This document shows, in pieces, positions 36,892 through 49,173 of a DNA stretch of 64,000 nucleotides. The DNA lies in NCBI RefSeq assembly GCF_003049705.1, contig NZ_PIRF01000006.1, forward strand, positions 1 to 64,000, written 5' to 3'. A program made the position numbers and the translations under genes. Each line of letters begins with the position of its first letter. Position 1 is the stretch's first letter. The stretch is from Campylobacter concisus. GTDB taxonomy: Bacteria; Campylobacterota; Campylobacteria; Campylobacterales; Campylobacteraceae. The notes below the pieces were generated by a model that searched no databases, was not told where the DNA came from, and worked only from the letters and a program-made list of their open reading frames with translations.

Positions 36892-37512
36892 ATGCTTAAT
36901 AAAATCGTAGTTACAAGCGATTTTGAAAATTTAAAAGCTAAACTTGAAGATGAGTTTGGCATTAATAATTTAAGATTTTATGTAAGTGATGATTTTTTGC
37001 TAGAAAATGCAAAAGAGGTCATCGCAGAAGCATACATTGCTGAAAAAGATGAAAAAATTTTAGTAATACATGCTAATTCTTTTAGGACAGAGGCTCAAAA
37101 TGCACTTTTAAAGATCATCGAAGAGCCCCCAAGAAATATCAAATTTATAATAGTAACGCAGAGTAAAAATTTACTTCTACCGACGATTAGATCAAGAATG
37201 CTCATAGAAAATAATCTAACCAAAAAGCCAAAAATAACCCTTGATCTAAATTTAAAATCGCTTAGCCTAAAAGAGCTAACAAGCTTTATCGATCAAAAGA
37301 TCGCAGACGAGCAAGCTCAGAAATTTAGCAAAAACGAGTTAAAAGAGCTTGTTGGCATTATTGTGACAAAGGCGGTTGATAGCGGGTATAAATTTAGCTG
37401 CGATGAGATGGAGTATTTTTTCTCGCTCATCAAGCTTGCGGATCTAAATGCCAAATCTCACGCCGTACTAACGCCACTACTGCTTACTATATTTCAAAAA
37501 GGACGACGTTGA
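36892..37512 (+). CDS. holB: DNA polymerase III subunit delta'
   Basis: Clamp-loader subunit. At 206 residues it is short and lacks a Walker A site, but keeps the family's central block TEAQNALLKIIEEPP followed by SRM. This short form is normal in Campylobacterota. It sits between hobA and folP and overlaps folP by 4 bases. Confidence 0.85.
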   Translation: MLNKIVVTSDFENLKAKLEDEFGINNLRFYVSDDFLLENAKEVIAEAYIAEKDEKILVIHANSFRTEAQNALLKIIEEPPRNIKFIIVTQSKNLLLPTIRSRMLIENNLTKKPKITLDLNLKSLSLKELTSFIDQKIADEQAQKFSKNELKELVGIIVTKAVDSGYKFSCDEMEYFFSLIKLADLNAKSHAVLTPLLLTIFQKGRR

Positions 37513-38648
37513 AATTTTATAAGATAAATAATAAAAGCGACTTTGATGAAATTTGCAAGGCTGTCTCGCCAAGTCCGGGTGGCGCGAAGCTCATGCATGA
37601 AAAGAGCGAGATAAATTTTATATTTATAGATGAGATAAAAACCCCAGCGGCAAATATATTAAAGCAAGATGCATTAAGTGTTGGAGCTGAGCTTGTGACG
37701 CATAAAGATACGATTTTAGGGCGTGAAAGTCTAAATAAAGCCTTGCTAATGGCGACAGATGCGCAGCTTAGGCAGTTAGCTAAAAAAGAGAAGTTGCAAG
37801 ACTTTGGACTTAAAAATTTAGCAGCCTTTTTAGAGACAAAATTTATAAAGCCAACAAAGCCTCTTATAATGGGAGTTGCAAATATAAACACAGATAGCTT
37901 TAACGAACAAAGCCGCATAAATACGCAAAATGGTATTTCAAAAATAGAATATATGATAGAAGTAGGTGCAGACTACATCGACCTTGGCGGCGTTAGCTCA
38001 AGGCCAGGGAGCCAGTATTGCGGACGTGAAGAGGAATTTAGGCGCATAAAAGATATTGTGGAGGAAATTTACAAGCTAAATTTACATGAAAAGGCGAAAT
38101 TTAGCCTTGATAGCTTTGATGAGTATTGTTTAGAATTTGCTCTAAATCACGGCTTTAAAATGATAAATGACATCACGGCAAATGCTTCACTCGCCACGCT
38201 TGCGGCACAATATGACGCTGAGTTTTGCATGATGCATATGCAAGGCGATCCAGCCACCATGCAGGTTGCGCCAAAATATAACGACTTAATCGGCGAGATA
38301 GCGGACTTTTTTGAGCAAAAGATAGCCCTAGCAAAGGAGCTTGGCTCCAAAAAACTAGTACTTGATGTGGGTATTGGCTTTGGCAAGACGGCTGAGCAAA
38401 ATTTGCTGCTTATTAAGCATTTGGAGCATTTTTTGAAATTTGACTGCCCGCTGCTAGTCGGCGCTAGCCGCAAATCAGTCATAAATCACTACTATAAAAG
38501 CGAGGTTAAGGAGCGCTTGCCAGGCTCGCTCTATCTGCACCTAAAAGCTTATGAAAATGGTGCGCAGATCATTAGGACGCACGATGTGGCCGAGCACAAG
38601 CAGCTTTTTGATATACACGAGGCGATGAAGCAAACCACGCTTTGGTAG
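37509..38648 (+). CDS. folP: Dihydropteroate synthase, long N-terminal form
   Basis: Joins p-aminobenzoate to dihydropterin pyrophosphate in folate synthesis; the target of sulfonamides. The catalytic TIM barrel starts near residue 118 (MGVANINTDSF) and holds YIDLGGVSSRPGS and the ending GAQIIRTHDVAEH. About 115 extra N-terminal residues precede it; H. pylori FolP is about as long, so this is a lineage feature. It starts with TTG at 37509, overlapping holB. Confidence 0.93.
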   Translation: MKFYKINNKSDFDEICKAVSPSPGGAKLMHEKSEINFIFIDEIKTPAANILKQDALSVGAELVTHKDTILGRESLNKALLMATDAQLRQLAKKEKLQDFGLKNLAAFLETKFIKPTKPLIMGVANINTDSFNEQSRINTQNGISKIEYMIEVGADYIDLGGVSSRPGSQYCGREEEFRRIKDIVEEIYKLNLHEKAKFSLDSFDEYCLEFALNHGFKMINDITANASLATLAAQYDAEFCMMHMQGDPATMQVAPKYNDLIGEIADFFEQKIALAKELGSKKLVLDVGIGFGKTAEQNLLLIKHLEHFLKFDCPLLVGASRKSVINHYYKSEVKERLPGSLYLHLKAYENGAQIIRTHDVAEHKQLFDIHEAMKQTTLW

Positions 38649-39073
38649 AGTGCAAGGCTAAAAAGGCTGAGTGCTTTGGCGATAAAGAGGCTTTGGAGCA
38701 AATTTTATCTGCCAAAGATCCAGCGCAGATGAAGGCGCTTGGTAGGCAGGTGCGAGGCTTTGACGTTAAGGTCTGGGACGAGGTCAAATTTAGCGTCGTG
38801 CTAAATGCGAGCTATCTAAAATTTAGCCAAAATGCCCCTTTGCGAGAGTTTTTGCTCTCGACAAAGGATAAAATTTTGGTTGAGGCAAGCCCAGTTGATA
38901 AAATTTGGGGCATAGGTTTGGCTGCAAGCGATGAAAATGCGCAAAATCCTACGAAGTGGCGAGGGTAAAATTTACTTGGTTTTGCGCTGATGAGGGTGAG
39001 GGATGAGATAGTAAAGGTCTATAAAAATGTCCATTTATGTGACGCCAGAGAGCTAAATTTAGATCATTTATAA
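38642..39073 (+). pseudogene. NADAR-domain (YbiA-like) remnant
   Basis: The frame from 38642 encodes the C-terminal two-thirds of a NADAR-family N-glycosidase: LGRQVRGFD, KFSQNAPLREFLLST and VEASPVDKIWGIGLAA. A TAA at 38966-38968 follows KWRG, yet the same frame goes on with NLLGFALMRVRDEI, exactly how such proteins end, to a stop at 39071. The N-terminal third is absent, replaced by the end of folP. It is therefore truncated at the front and broken by a nonsense codon, and probably inactive. Confidence 0.8.
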
Positions 39074-39084
39074 AGTATGTTTAA

Positions 39085-41761
<2,677 letters not shown>

Positions 41762-42616
41762 CATCACTGCCGTTGCGATCGGGCACTTTGACGGCGTGCA
41801 TAGAGGGCATAAACAGCTTTTAAAGCAGCTAGGCGAGTTTGGCGGACTTGTCGTGATCGATAAAAATAAAGCCAACATCACGCCAAAGCTAAAGCGAGCG
41901 GAGTACTCAAACTATCCTTGCTTTTTGTATGATTTTGACACCATTAAAGGGCTTAGTGGTGAGGAATTTATCACATTGCTAAAACATGATTTTAAAAATT
42001 TAAAAAAGATCGTTGTTGGCTTTGATTTTAGATTTGGCAGAAACAGAGCGTGGGACAAGCACGATCTGAAAAGAATTTTTGATGGCGAGGTAGTGGTCGT
42101 TGATGAGGTTTGTTATGACGGCATGGGCGTGCATAGCTCATCCATCAGAGAGCTGATACGCCAAGGTAACATCGAAGAGGCAAACAGGCTAATAGGCAGG
42201 GAGTACTCGATTGAGGGCAATGTGATAAAAGGGCAGGGCATCGGTGCAAAGGAGCTAGTTGCAACGCTAAATTTAGAGATCAAAAGCTATCTTTTGCCGC
42301 GCGAGGGCGTCTATGCGACAAGAACTAGGATGGGCTCATACACATATGGCTCGGTCACTTTTATAGGCAACAGGCTTAGCACGGATGGAAATTTTAGTGT
42401 CGAGACGCACATCTTAGACGAGGTCGCGCCAAAAGTAACGAAGCACGTTGCCGTTTGCTTCATAAAACGCCTAAGAGATAATAAAAAATTTAATAATCTT
42501 AGCGAGCTAAAAGAGCAGATAAAGCACGATATAAACGAGGCTAGGCAGTGTGTGGGCGTGTGCGATCTTTTCTTTGGAGAGACGATGAGATACTTTGACG
42601 GATATGGAGCTGGTAT

Positions 42617-43321
42617 ATGAGAGATGAAATTTTTAAAGAGCCTATAAGCAAGCAGTTTGAATTTGATGACTTTGTGGCGAGCGTTTTTGATGATATGATC
42701 TCGCGCTCGGTGCCATTTTACGATGTGAGCTCAAATCTAAACGCAAAGCTGCTAGCTAAAATTTTGCCAAAAGATGCAAGCGTATGCGATCTTGGCTGCT
42801 CGACGGCAAATAGCTTGCTTTTACTAAATAACCTTAGAAACGACCTCGTGCTAAGTGGCGTGGATAACTCTGAAGCTATGCTAGCAAATGCCAAAAATAA
42901 GGCAAAAGCTTATGGAGCAAAGATAAAATTTTTGCTTGATGATATTTTAAAGTGTGAGCTAGCGGGCTTTGATGCAGTTTTGGCAAACTATACTTTGCAG
43001 TTTATCAGACCACCAAAAAGGGCAGATCTAGTGCAAAAAATTTATAACGGACTAAATGAAAATGGAGTCTTTTTATTTAGTGAAAAGATCATCTTTGAAG
43101 ATAAAAAACTTACTAAAAGCGTCATAGAAATTTACGAGGACTACAAGCAGGCGCAAGGCTACTCACGCTATGAGATCGCCCAAAAAAGAGAGGCGCTTGA
43201 AAACGTGTTGGTGCCATATACCGAAGAAGAAAATAGAAATTTAGCCCTAAATGCTGGCTTTAAGCGTGTCGAGAGCACATTTAAATGGGGAAATTTTATG
43301 AGCTTTTTGGCGTTTAAATAA
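42617..43321 (+). CDS. cmoA: Carboxy-S-adenosyl-L-methionine synthase
   Basis: Makes carboxy-SAM from SAM and prephenate, the donor CmoB uses to form 5-carboxymethoxyuridine at tRNA position 34. The 234 residues have the CmoA start (FDDFVASVFDDMISRSVPFY) and a SAM site (CDLGCSTANSLL). It overlaps ribF by 4 bases and ends a long rightward gene string. cmoB is at 56.4 kb. Confidence 0.93.
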   Translation: MRDEIFKEPISKQFEFDDFVASVFDDMISRSVPFYDVSSNLNAKLLAKILPKDASVCDLGCSTANSLLLLNNLRNDLVLSGVDNSEAMLANAKNKAKAYGAKIKFLLDDILKCELAGFDAVLANYTLQFIRPPKRADLVQKIYNGLNENGVFLFSEKIIFEDKKLTKSVIEIYEDYKQAQGYSRYEIAQKREALENVLVPYTEEENRNLALNAGFKRVESTFKWGNFMSFLAFK

Positions 43322-43441
43322 ATTTAAAAATATCTGCTTTTGTGTTTAATATAAAATTTAACTACAAACAGTGAAGTTAAAATTTAGATTTTTTGGCTTC
43401 GCAATGTCAAAATTTTTGGATTATGAAATTTGGTAGTAAAG

Positions 43442-43470
43442 AAATTTAGCGGGAATTTCCCGCTAAATTT
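43442..43470. terminator. Bidirectional terminator between cmoA and fdhF
   Basis: A perfect 12-bp stem (43442-43453 with 43459-43470, loop AATTT) with six G-C pairs and A/T ends lies between convergent genes. Its right arm overlaps the fdhF stop codon. Confidence 0.75.
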
Positions 43471-45745
43471 ACTCATTTATCGCTGCGTTTCCGTGGTGGT
43501 GGAAGTCGTCGTAGATGATCTTTGAAGTTTGGAATTTCTCGCGTTTTAGCTCGCGAACTCGTAAAAATTCCTCTTCATCGATCTTTTTGATCTGGATAGC
43601 TGCTTTAAATGTCGGAGTCTTACTGATGTAGTCCCAACCGCTGCTTGTTAGCTCGTTGCAAGAGCTCTCCCAGTAGTGGAAAGTCATCTGTATGATGCCA
43701 TCAGGCACGATGTCAGTCACTTCAGCTTTTACGACGATGTAGCCGTATCTACTCCAAGCTTTGATAAAGTCACCTTGTTTTAGTCCGTATCTTGCTGCAA
43801 GTGCTGGATTCATTTCGGCGATAGGTCCGATGCTATCTCCGCCTTCTTCGATCGCTCGTGAGCGTCTTGTCATAGTGCCAACTGTGTATTGATAGACCTT
43901 TCTAGTGGTTAGAAGCTGTATCGGATACTCATCGTCAGTCTTTTCATCGACTGAGCCAGCCATGATAGGATACTCAGGCGACATATTCATCTTCTTAGCA
44001 AACTCAAGTTTTGCGCTCTCGATCTTATCGGCCTTATCCACAAAGAGGCATGGCACAAAACGACCTTTGCCATCAGGTGTGAAAAATTTCTTATCAAGAT
44101 AGAGGCTTTGACCACCCATGTCATCTTCATTTGGACATGGCCAATGTAGTCCGTGATATTTTTTGATACGATAATAACTCATACCGCCATATCGTCTTGG
44201 GTCGCATTTTCTAACTTCTTCCCAAATTTCTTCTGGTGAGTTGAAGTTAAAGCCCTCAGTTGCTCCTAAACGACGTGCGATCTCGCAAACGATCCACCAG
44301 TCTTGTCTAGCATCTCCTGGAGGTGTGATGACTGCTTCGTTGTGCTGTACGCGGCGCTCTGCGTTTGTATAAAGTCCTTCTTTCTCGCTACTTGCAACGC
44401 CTGGAAGTATGACGTCAGCTTTTAGTGAAGTCTCAGTTAAGAATAGATCTTGCACGACGTAGAAATCAACATGAGCGATACCTTTTAGGAAGTGGTTTGT
44501 ATTTGGCTCAGAGATGACCGGATTTTCGCCGATAGTCCAGAAGAAATGCACTTTGCCATCAAGGATCGCATCAGGTACTTCGGTTTTGTGAACGCCTATT
44601 TTTGAGCTCAAAAATCCAGGTTCTAGGTGCCACATTTTTTCAAACCAAGCTCTTTGCTCTGGATCAGTGACTGAGCCAAGATTTGGGAAGATATTTGGCA
44701 AAACGCCCATATCGCAGCAGCCTTGAACATTCTCTTGGCCTCTTAGTGGTAAGTCGCCTGTGCCAAGCTCACAGATGTTGCCGGTGATCAAGAATAAATT
44801 TGACACATCGCAAACTCCGCCAACGCCGTGGTTAAAGTGAGTTACGCCCATACCGTGAGTGATGACAGCTGGCTTTGTGGTAGCGTACATTCTAGCAGCT
44901 GCTCTGATATCCTCTGGATTTAGCCTTGTGTATTTAGCCACGACCTCTGGAGCATAGTCTTTTACAGCTTCTTTGACATACTCAATGCCTATTGTGTGAT
45001 CTCTTACAAATTCTTCATTTACAAGGCCTTCTTCGATGATAGTATAAAGAAGCGCGTTTATAACAGGGATGTTGTGCTCAGGCTCTAGCTGCAAGTGGAT
45101 ATCGGCTCTACTTGCAAACTCAGTCTTAATAGGGTCGATAACGATCAGTTTTGCACCGCGGTTTAGCGCTCTTTGGATGTGCATAGCTGCGATTGGGTGA
45201 CCATTTTCTGGGTTTGAGCCTATCATTAATATACAGTTACTATAAGTGCCAATCTCTGTAAAGCTATTTGTGGCAGCTCCGTTTCCGATTGTTTTAGCAA
45301 GTCCTGCTACTGTCGGAGCGTGTCAAATTCTAGCGCAGTGATCGACGTTATTTGTGCCAATTACTGCGCGCATTAGTTTTTGAGCAACGTAGTTGTCCTC
45401 AAGTGTACAACGTGCTGAGAAATTTCCAGCTAATGCGTCTGGACCATATTTTGCTTTGGTTTCTTTCATTTTTTCTACGACAAGATCAAGCGCCTCGTCC
45501 CAGCTGGCTTCCTCAAAATCACCATCCTTTGAAAATACGCCATTTTTCTTTCTAATTAATGGTTTTGTGAGTCTATCTGGACTTGCAACGTAATCCCAGC
45601 CATAAAAGCCTTTTAAACATAAATTTCCTTGATTGACTGGATTGTCTTCAACGCCAGTGGCGGCACGAACGACATTGTTTTCCACATGCAAGGTTACTTG
45701 ACAGCCTGTCCCACAATAAGGACAGATGACTTTGCCTTCTTTCAT
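43469..45745 (-). CDS. fdhF: Selenocysteine-containing formate dehydrogenase, FdhF-like
   Basis: Molybdenum/tungsten formate dehydrogenase oxidising formate to CO2. One 758-residue protein is encoded if the in-frame TGA at 45325-45323 is read as selenocysteine 141: the context CARI-TGA-HAPTVAGLA matches the Sec-His active site of formate dehydrogenases. A hairpin follows directly. A [4Fe-4S] site uses C8, C11, C15 and C43. There is no Tat signal, so it is cytoplasmic and closer to FdhF than to respiratory FdhA. The C-terminus runs about 40 residues past FdhF. No hydrogenase or FeS-subunit genes adjoin it. AAAGGAGA precedes the ATG at 45745. Confidence 0.93.
45276..45319 (-). promoter_or_regulatory. 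SECIS-like hairpin after the fdhF TGA codon
   Basis: On the minus strand, 3 bases after TGA, a 6-bp stem GCTCCG/CGGAGC (45319-45314 with 45281-45276) encloses an upper stem AGCA/TGCT (45308-45305 with 45299-45296). Its loop GGACT resembles the G-U-containing loop that SelB binds in the E. coli fdhF SECIS. Position and shape fit a bacterial SECIS element. Confidence 0.75.
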
Positions 45746-46117
45746 TATTTTCTCCTTTGCTATGCAATATTTGCATATTTATATATGGGTAATATTACTA
45801 GCCGAATTCTTAATCTTTAATAAAAATTCTTTATCTATAAAAATAAATTTTTAATTTAAGTTAAAATTAATTTAATTCTACTAAAGTCAATTATTTAGGG
45901 ACTTTAAAATTTATTTAAAATTGATAAATTTATTATAAAAGAAATAAAGATATAGAGATTTAGCTTTTTATATAAAATGAAGAAATTAATTCTAATTTTA
46001 CTTTATTTAAAAAGGTTAGTCATATTGTGAGTAGATAAATTAATACTAAAGATGGGAAATTTTAAAATTGAGCTGTAAATTTTTGAATAAAAAATACGGA
46101 TAAATGAAATTTAGTAA
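45746..46117. other. Intergenic region upstream of fdhF
   Basis: About 370 very AT-rich bases with no gene on either strand. It must hold the fdhF promoter; the segment TATATAAATATGC on the minus strand near 45770 is a possible -10 area, but nothing stands out clearly. Confidence 0.45.
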
Positions 46118-46136
46118 GGAGAGCAGATTGCTCTCC
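46118..46136 (-). terminator. Terminator of rpsO
   Basis: A perfect 8-bp GC-rich stem (46118-46125 with 46129-46136) with a 3-base loop lies 7 bases past the rpsO stop and is followed on the minus strand by a T/A-rich run. Confidence 0.75.
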
Positions 46137-46142
46137 GATGGA

Positions 46143-46415
46143 TTATTTATCTCTTAAGCCAAGCTCAGAGATTAGTTTTGAATATGTAGTGTAGTCTTTG
46201 TTTTTAAGATACTTTAAAAGTCTTTTTCTTTGACCAACTAGTTTTAAAAGACCTAAGCGTGATGAAAAGTCTTTTTTGAAAATTTTAAGGTGTTCTGTAA
46301 GTTCAGTTATTCTAGCTGTTAAAAGAGCTATTTGAACTTCTGGAGAGCCTGTATCTCCCTCTTTTCTAGCGAATTTCGCAACTATTTGAGCTTTTTTAGC
46401 CGAATCCAAAGCCAT
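46143..46415 (-). CDS. rpsO: 30S ribosomal protein S15
   Basis: A small-subunit protein binding 16S rRNA helices near S6/S18. The 90 residues follow the family ([17 protein letters not shown] and [18 protein letters not shown]). AGGAGGT precedes the start. It is divergent from the Rrf2-flhA genes. Confidence 0.98.
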   Translation of the reverse strand: MALDSAKKAQIVAKFARKEGDTGSPEVQIALLTARITELTEHLKIFKKDFSSRLGLLKLVGQRKRLLKYLKNKDYTTYSKLISELGLRDK

Positions 46416-46561
46416 AATGACCTCCTGATTGGTGAATTTTGGAAGAGCGATTATAGCATTTAAAACATAAAGTTAGATAAAACTACGCTTTTTAAAAATT
46501 AATGAAAAATGCAGTAAAAATTTAATAAAATTAGGGCTATTTAAAGACTTAAGGAAGATAA

Positions 46562-46966
46562 ATGCTTTTTACAAAGGCAAGCGAATACGCTCTACTTTCA
46601 CTTATTTTAATATCACAAAAATCATCTCCGGTTGATGTTGATACAATTTCAAATGAACTTAAAATTTCAAAAAGCTTTTTAGCCAAAATTTTACAAAATC
46701 TTGCAAAAGATGGAATTTTAAAGTCGTTTAAAGGGGCAAATGGCGGTTTCGCGCTAAATAACGAACCTGAAAATTTAAGCATAAAAAAGATAATAGAGTG
46801 CGCTGAAAAACGTGAACTTAACGTCTTTGAGTGCTCATCTTCTGCGGATGGCTGCCCGTCAAATAAAGCCTCGAGCTGTCAAATTTGGTCGATGTTTAGT
46901 GGTCTTCAAGGCAAGATCGACGAGATGCTTGATGCGATAAAACTAAGTGACATCGTTAAGAAGTAG
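46562..46966 (+). CDS. Rrf2-family transcriptional regulator
   Basis: A 134-residue regulator with an N-terminal winged helix (KASEYALLSLILIS, ISKSFLAKILQNLAKDGIL, GANGGF). Three cysteines in an Rrf2-type cluster (C91, C98, C106) probably bind an iron-sulfur cluster sensing NO, oxidants or Fe-S status, as in IscR/NsrR/RsrR. It lies 2 bases before flhA, an arrangement kept in C. jejuni as I recall; whether it controls flhA is unknown. Confidence 0.9.
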   Translation: MLFTKASEYALLSLILISQKSSPVDVDTISNELKISKSFLAKILQNLAKDGILKSFKGANGGFALNNEPENLSIKKIIECAEKRELNVFECSSSADGCPSNKASSCQIWSMFSGLQGKIDEMLDAIKLSDIVKK

Positions 46967-46968
46967 AC

Positions 46969-49164
46969 TTGGCAAAGCAAAAAAATAATATCTTAACTCT
47001 TGTTGCGCCGTTTCTTGCGCCAATTGTTAAGTTTAAAAGTCTTAGCATTGTTGGTATCATTGTTGCCATCCTTGCTATCATTATCGTACCGCTTCCAAGT
47101 GCGGTGCTTGACTTTTTCCTGGCACTTTCGATCTCGATTTCTGTGCTTATAATCTTAATTTCGATTTATGTGCCAAAACCAACCGATCTTAGTACATTTC
47201 CGACGCTAATTCTTATCGTTACGCTTTTTCGCCTCTCGCTAAATATCGCAACCACGCGTATGATCTTAAGCGAAGGTCACAATGGCCCAGAAGCGGTCAG
47301 TGAGATCATCTCAAGCTTTGGAAATTTCGTCGTTGGCGGCAACTTTGTCATCGGCACCATCGTCTTTTGTATCTTGGTTCTCATAAATTTTATGGTCGTA
47401 ACAAAGGGCTCAACCCGTGTGAGCGAGGTGCAAGCGCGTTTTACACTTGATGCGATGCCAGGTAAGCAAATGGCGATAGATGCGGACTTAAACGCAGGTT
47501 TGATTGATGAAAAAACAGCGCGTGAAAGACGCCAAGCCATCATCGGTGAGGCAAATTTTTACGGCGCAATGGATGGTTCGTCTAAATTTATAAAAGGTGA
47601 TGCCGTCGCTGGCATCATCATCACTATAATTAACATCATCGGCGGCTTTGCTATCGGCTCATTTCAACACGGCCTTGATATGGCGACATCGGCTCAGTAC
47701 TATACGATCCTGACTATCGGTGACGGTCTTGTGAGCCAGATCCCAGGACTTATTACTTCAACAGCGACAGCCATTATCATCACAAGGGCCAGCAAGGACG
47801 ATGAGGACTTTGCAGAAGGTACGCTAAATCAGCTATTAGGGGATTATAAAACCTTGCTAATAGTGGGCTTCATATTATTTATGTTTGCCCTTGTCCCAGG
47901 ACTTCCGACTCTTTCTCTTGGCTTTATTGCAGTACTATTTTTGGGGCTTGGCTACATCATTAAGCAGACCAAAGATGGTGGATTAAATTTAAACCTTGCA
48001 CCAAAAGACAAAGCTGCTTCTAAAAAGGCTGGAGCAGGTGTGCCTGGTGCCGCAGGAGCTAGTGCGACAAGTGGCACCGCTGCTAAGGTTCCAAAGAAAA
48101 GCGATGAAGAGATAGCAAGAGAAGAAGAGACAAAGATAAATGATATCTTGAAGCTTGAAATTTTAGAGCTCGACCTAGGATATGGCTTGCTAAAGCTAGC
48201 TGACGTGGATCTCATTGAGAGAATTCGTGCCATGAGGCGAAATATCGCTTCAAGCCTTGGCTTTTTGATGCCAAAGATAAGGATCCGCGACAACCTTCAA
48301 CTCCCACCAAATGAGTATCGCTTTAAGCTAAAAGGCATCGTAATCGGTCAGGGTGAAATTTACGCGGATAAATTTCTAGCGATGGATAGTGGTCTTGTGA
48401 GTGAGGATATCGAGGGAATTCCAACAAAAGAGCCAGCTTTTGGACTAGATGCACTTTGGATCGATGCTAGCGTCAAAGAGGACGCCATACTTAGTGGCTA
48501 CACGATAGTTGATCCTGCAAGCGTCATCTCAACGCATATGAGCGAGCTTATCAAGCAAAATGCATCCGAGCTTCTGACTCGCCAAGAGACGCAAAATTTG
48601 CTCGACAAGCTAAAGATCGATTACCCAGTTGTAGTAGAGGATACGCTAAGAATCGCACCTATAAATTTGATCCAAAAGGTCTTAAAAACGCTGCTTAAAG
48701 ACAATATTCCGATCAAAGACCTGCTTAGTATACTTGAGGCTATTAGTGATATCGCCGAGGTTAGTAAAAACCTAGATATGATCATCGAGCACGTTCGTGC
48801 AGCGCTCTCACGTGTCATCACCTCGCTTTATGTCGATGAGAAAGGTCAGCTAAATTTTTACATTTTAGATAGTGCTGCGCAGCAAAAGCTTATGGACGCG
48901 GTGCAGTATAAAGACGGCGCGCATCACCTTATGATAAATGTGGCTCAAACTTCAGCGATCGTTCAGGCACTAAGACATGAAAAAGAGAAACGTCCGATGA
49001 GTCAGCACGGCGAAATGGTGCTTTGCGTGGAGCCAAGCCTAAGAAAATTTATAGCAAATATCTGCGCAAATTTTGCCATCGACATCGTGGTGCTAAGCTT
49101 TGCTGAAATCTCGGCAAATACGCCATTTGAAACGGTTGGCGTCATAGAAATAGAAAATTTATAA
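46969..49164 (+). CDS. flhA: Flagellar export gate protein FlhA
   Basis: Central inner-membrane component of the flagellar type III export apparatus and, in Campylobacter, a gatekeeper for sigma-54 flagellar genes. The 731 residues show about eight helices in the first 330. The FHIPEP signature region lies near 142-165 (VQARFTLDAMPGKQMAID). An Ala/Gly/Lys linker (about 343-380) precedes the cytoplasmic chaperone-binding domain. It starts with TTG at 46969. Confidence 0.96.
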   Translation: MAKQKNNILTLVAPFLAPIVKFKSLSIVGIIVAILAIIIVPLPSAVLDFFLALSISISVLIILISIYVPKPTDLSTFPTLILIVTLFRLSLNIATTRMILSEGHNGPEAVSEIISSFGNFVVGGNFVIGTIVFCILVLINFMVVTKGSTRVSEVQARFTLDAMPGKQMAIDADLNAGLIDEKTARERRQAIIGEANFYGAMDGSSKFIKGDAVAGIIITIINIIGGFAIGSFQHGLDMATSAQYYTILTIGDGLVSQIPGLITSTATAIIITRASKDDEDFAEGTLNQLLGDYKTLLIVGFILFMFALVPGLPTLSLGFIAVLFLGLGYIIKQTKDGGLNLNLAPKDKAASKKAGAGVPGAAGASATSGTAAKVPKKSDEEIAREEETKINDILKLEILELDLGYGLLKLADVDLIERIRAMRRNIASSLGFLMPKIRIRDNLQLPPNEYRFKLKGIVIGQGEIYADKFLAMDSGLVSEDIEGIPTKEPAFGLDALWIDASVKEDAILSGYTIVDPASVISTHMSELIKQNASELLTRQETQNLLDKLKIDYPVVVEDTLRIAPINLIQKVLKTLLKDNIPIKDLLSILEAISDIAEVSKNLDMIIEHVRAALSRVITSLYVDEKGQLNFYILDSAAQQKLMDAVQYKDGAHHLMINVAQTSAIVQALRHEKEKRPMSQHGEMVLCVEPSLRKFIANICANFAIDIVVLSFAEISANTPFETVGVIEIENL

Positions 49165-49173
49165 AGGAAAACG

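Noticed and set aside
43469..45226. A separate formate dehydrogenase gene starting at an internal ATG (45226)
   Set aside because: The frame is continuous upstream through the TGA at 45325-45323 to 45745, and the TGA is in a Sec context; two genes would each lack essential parts.
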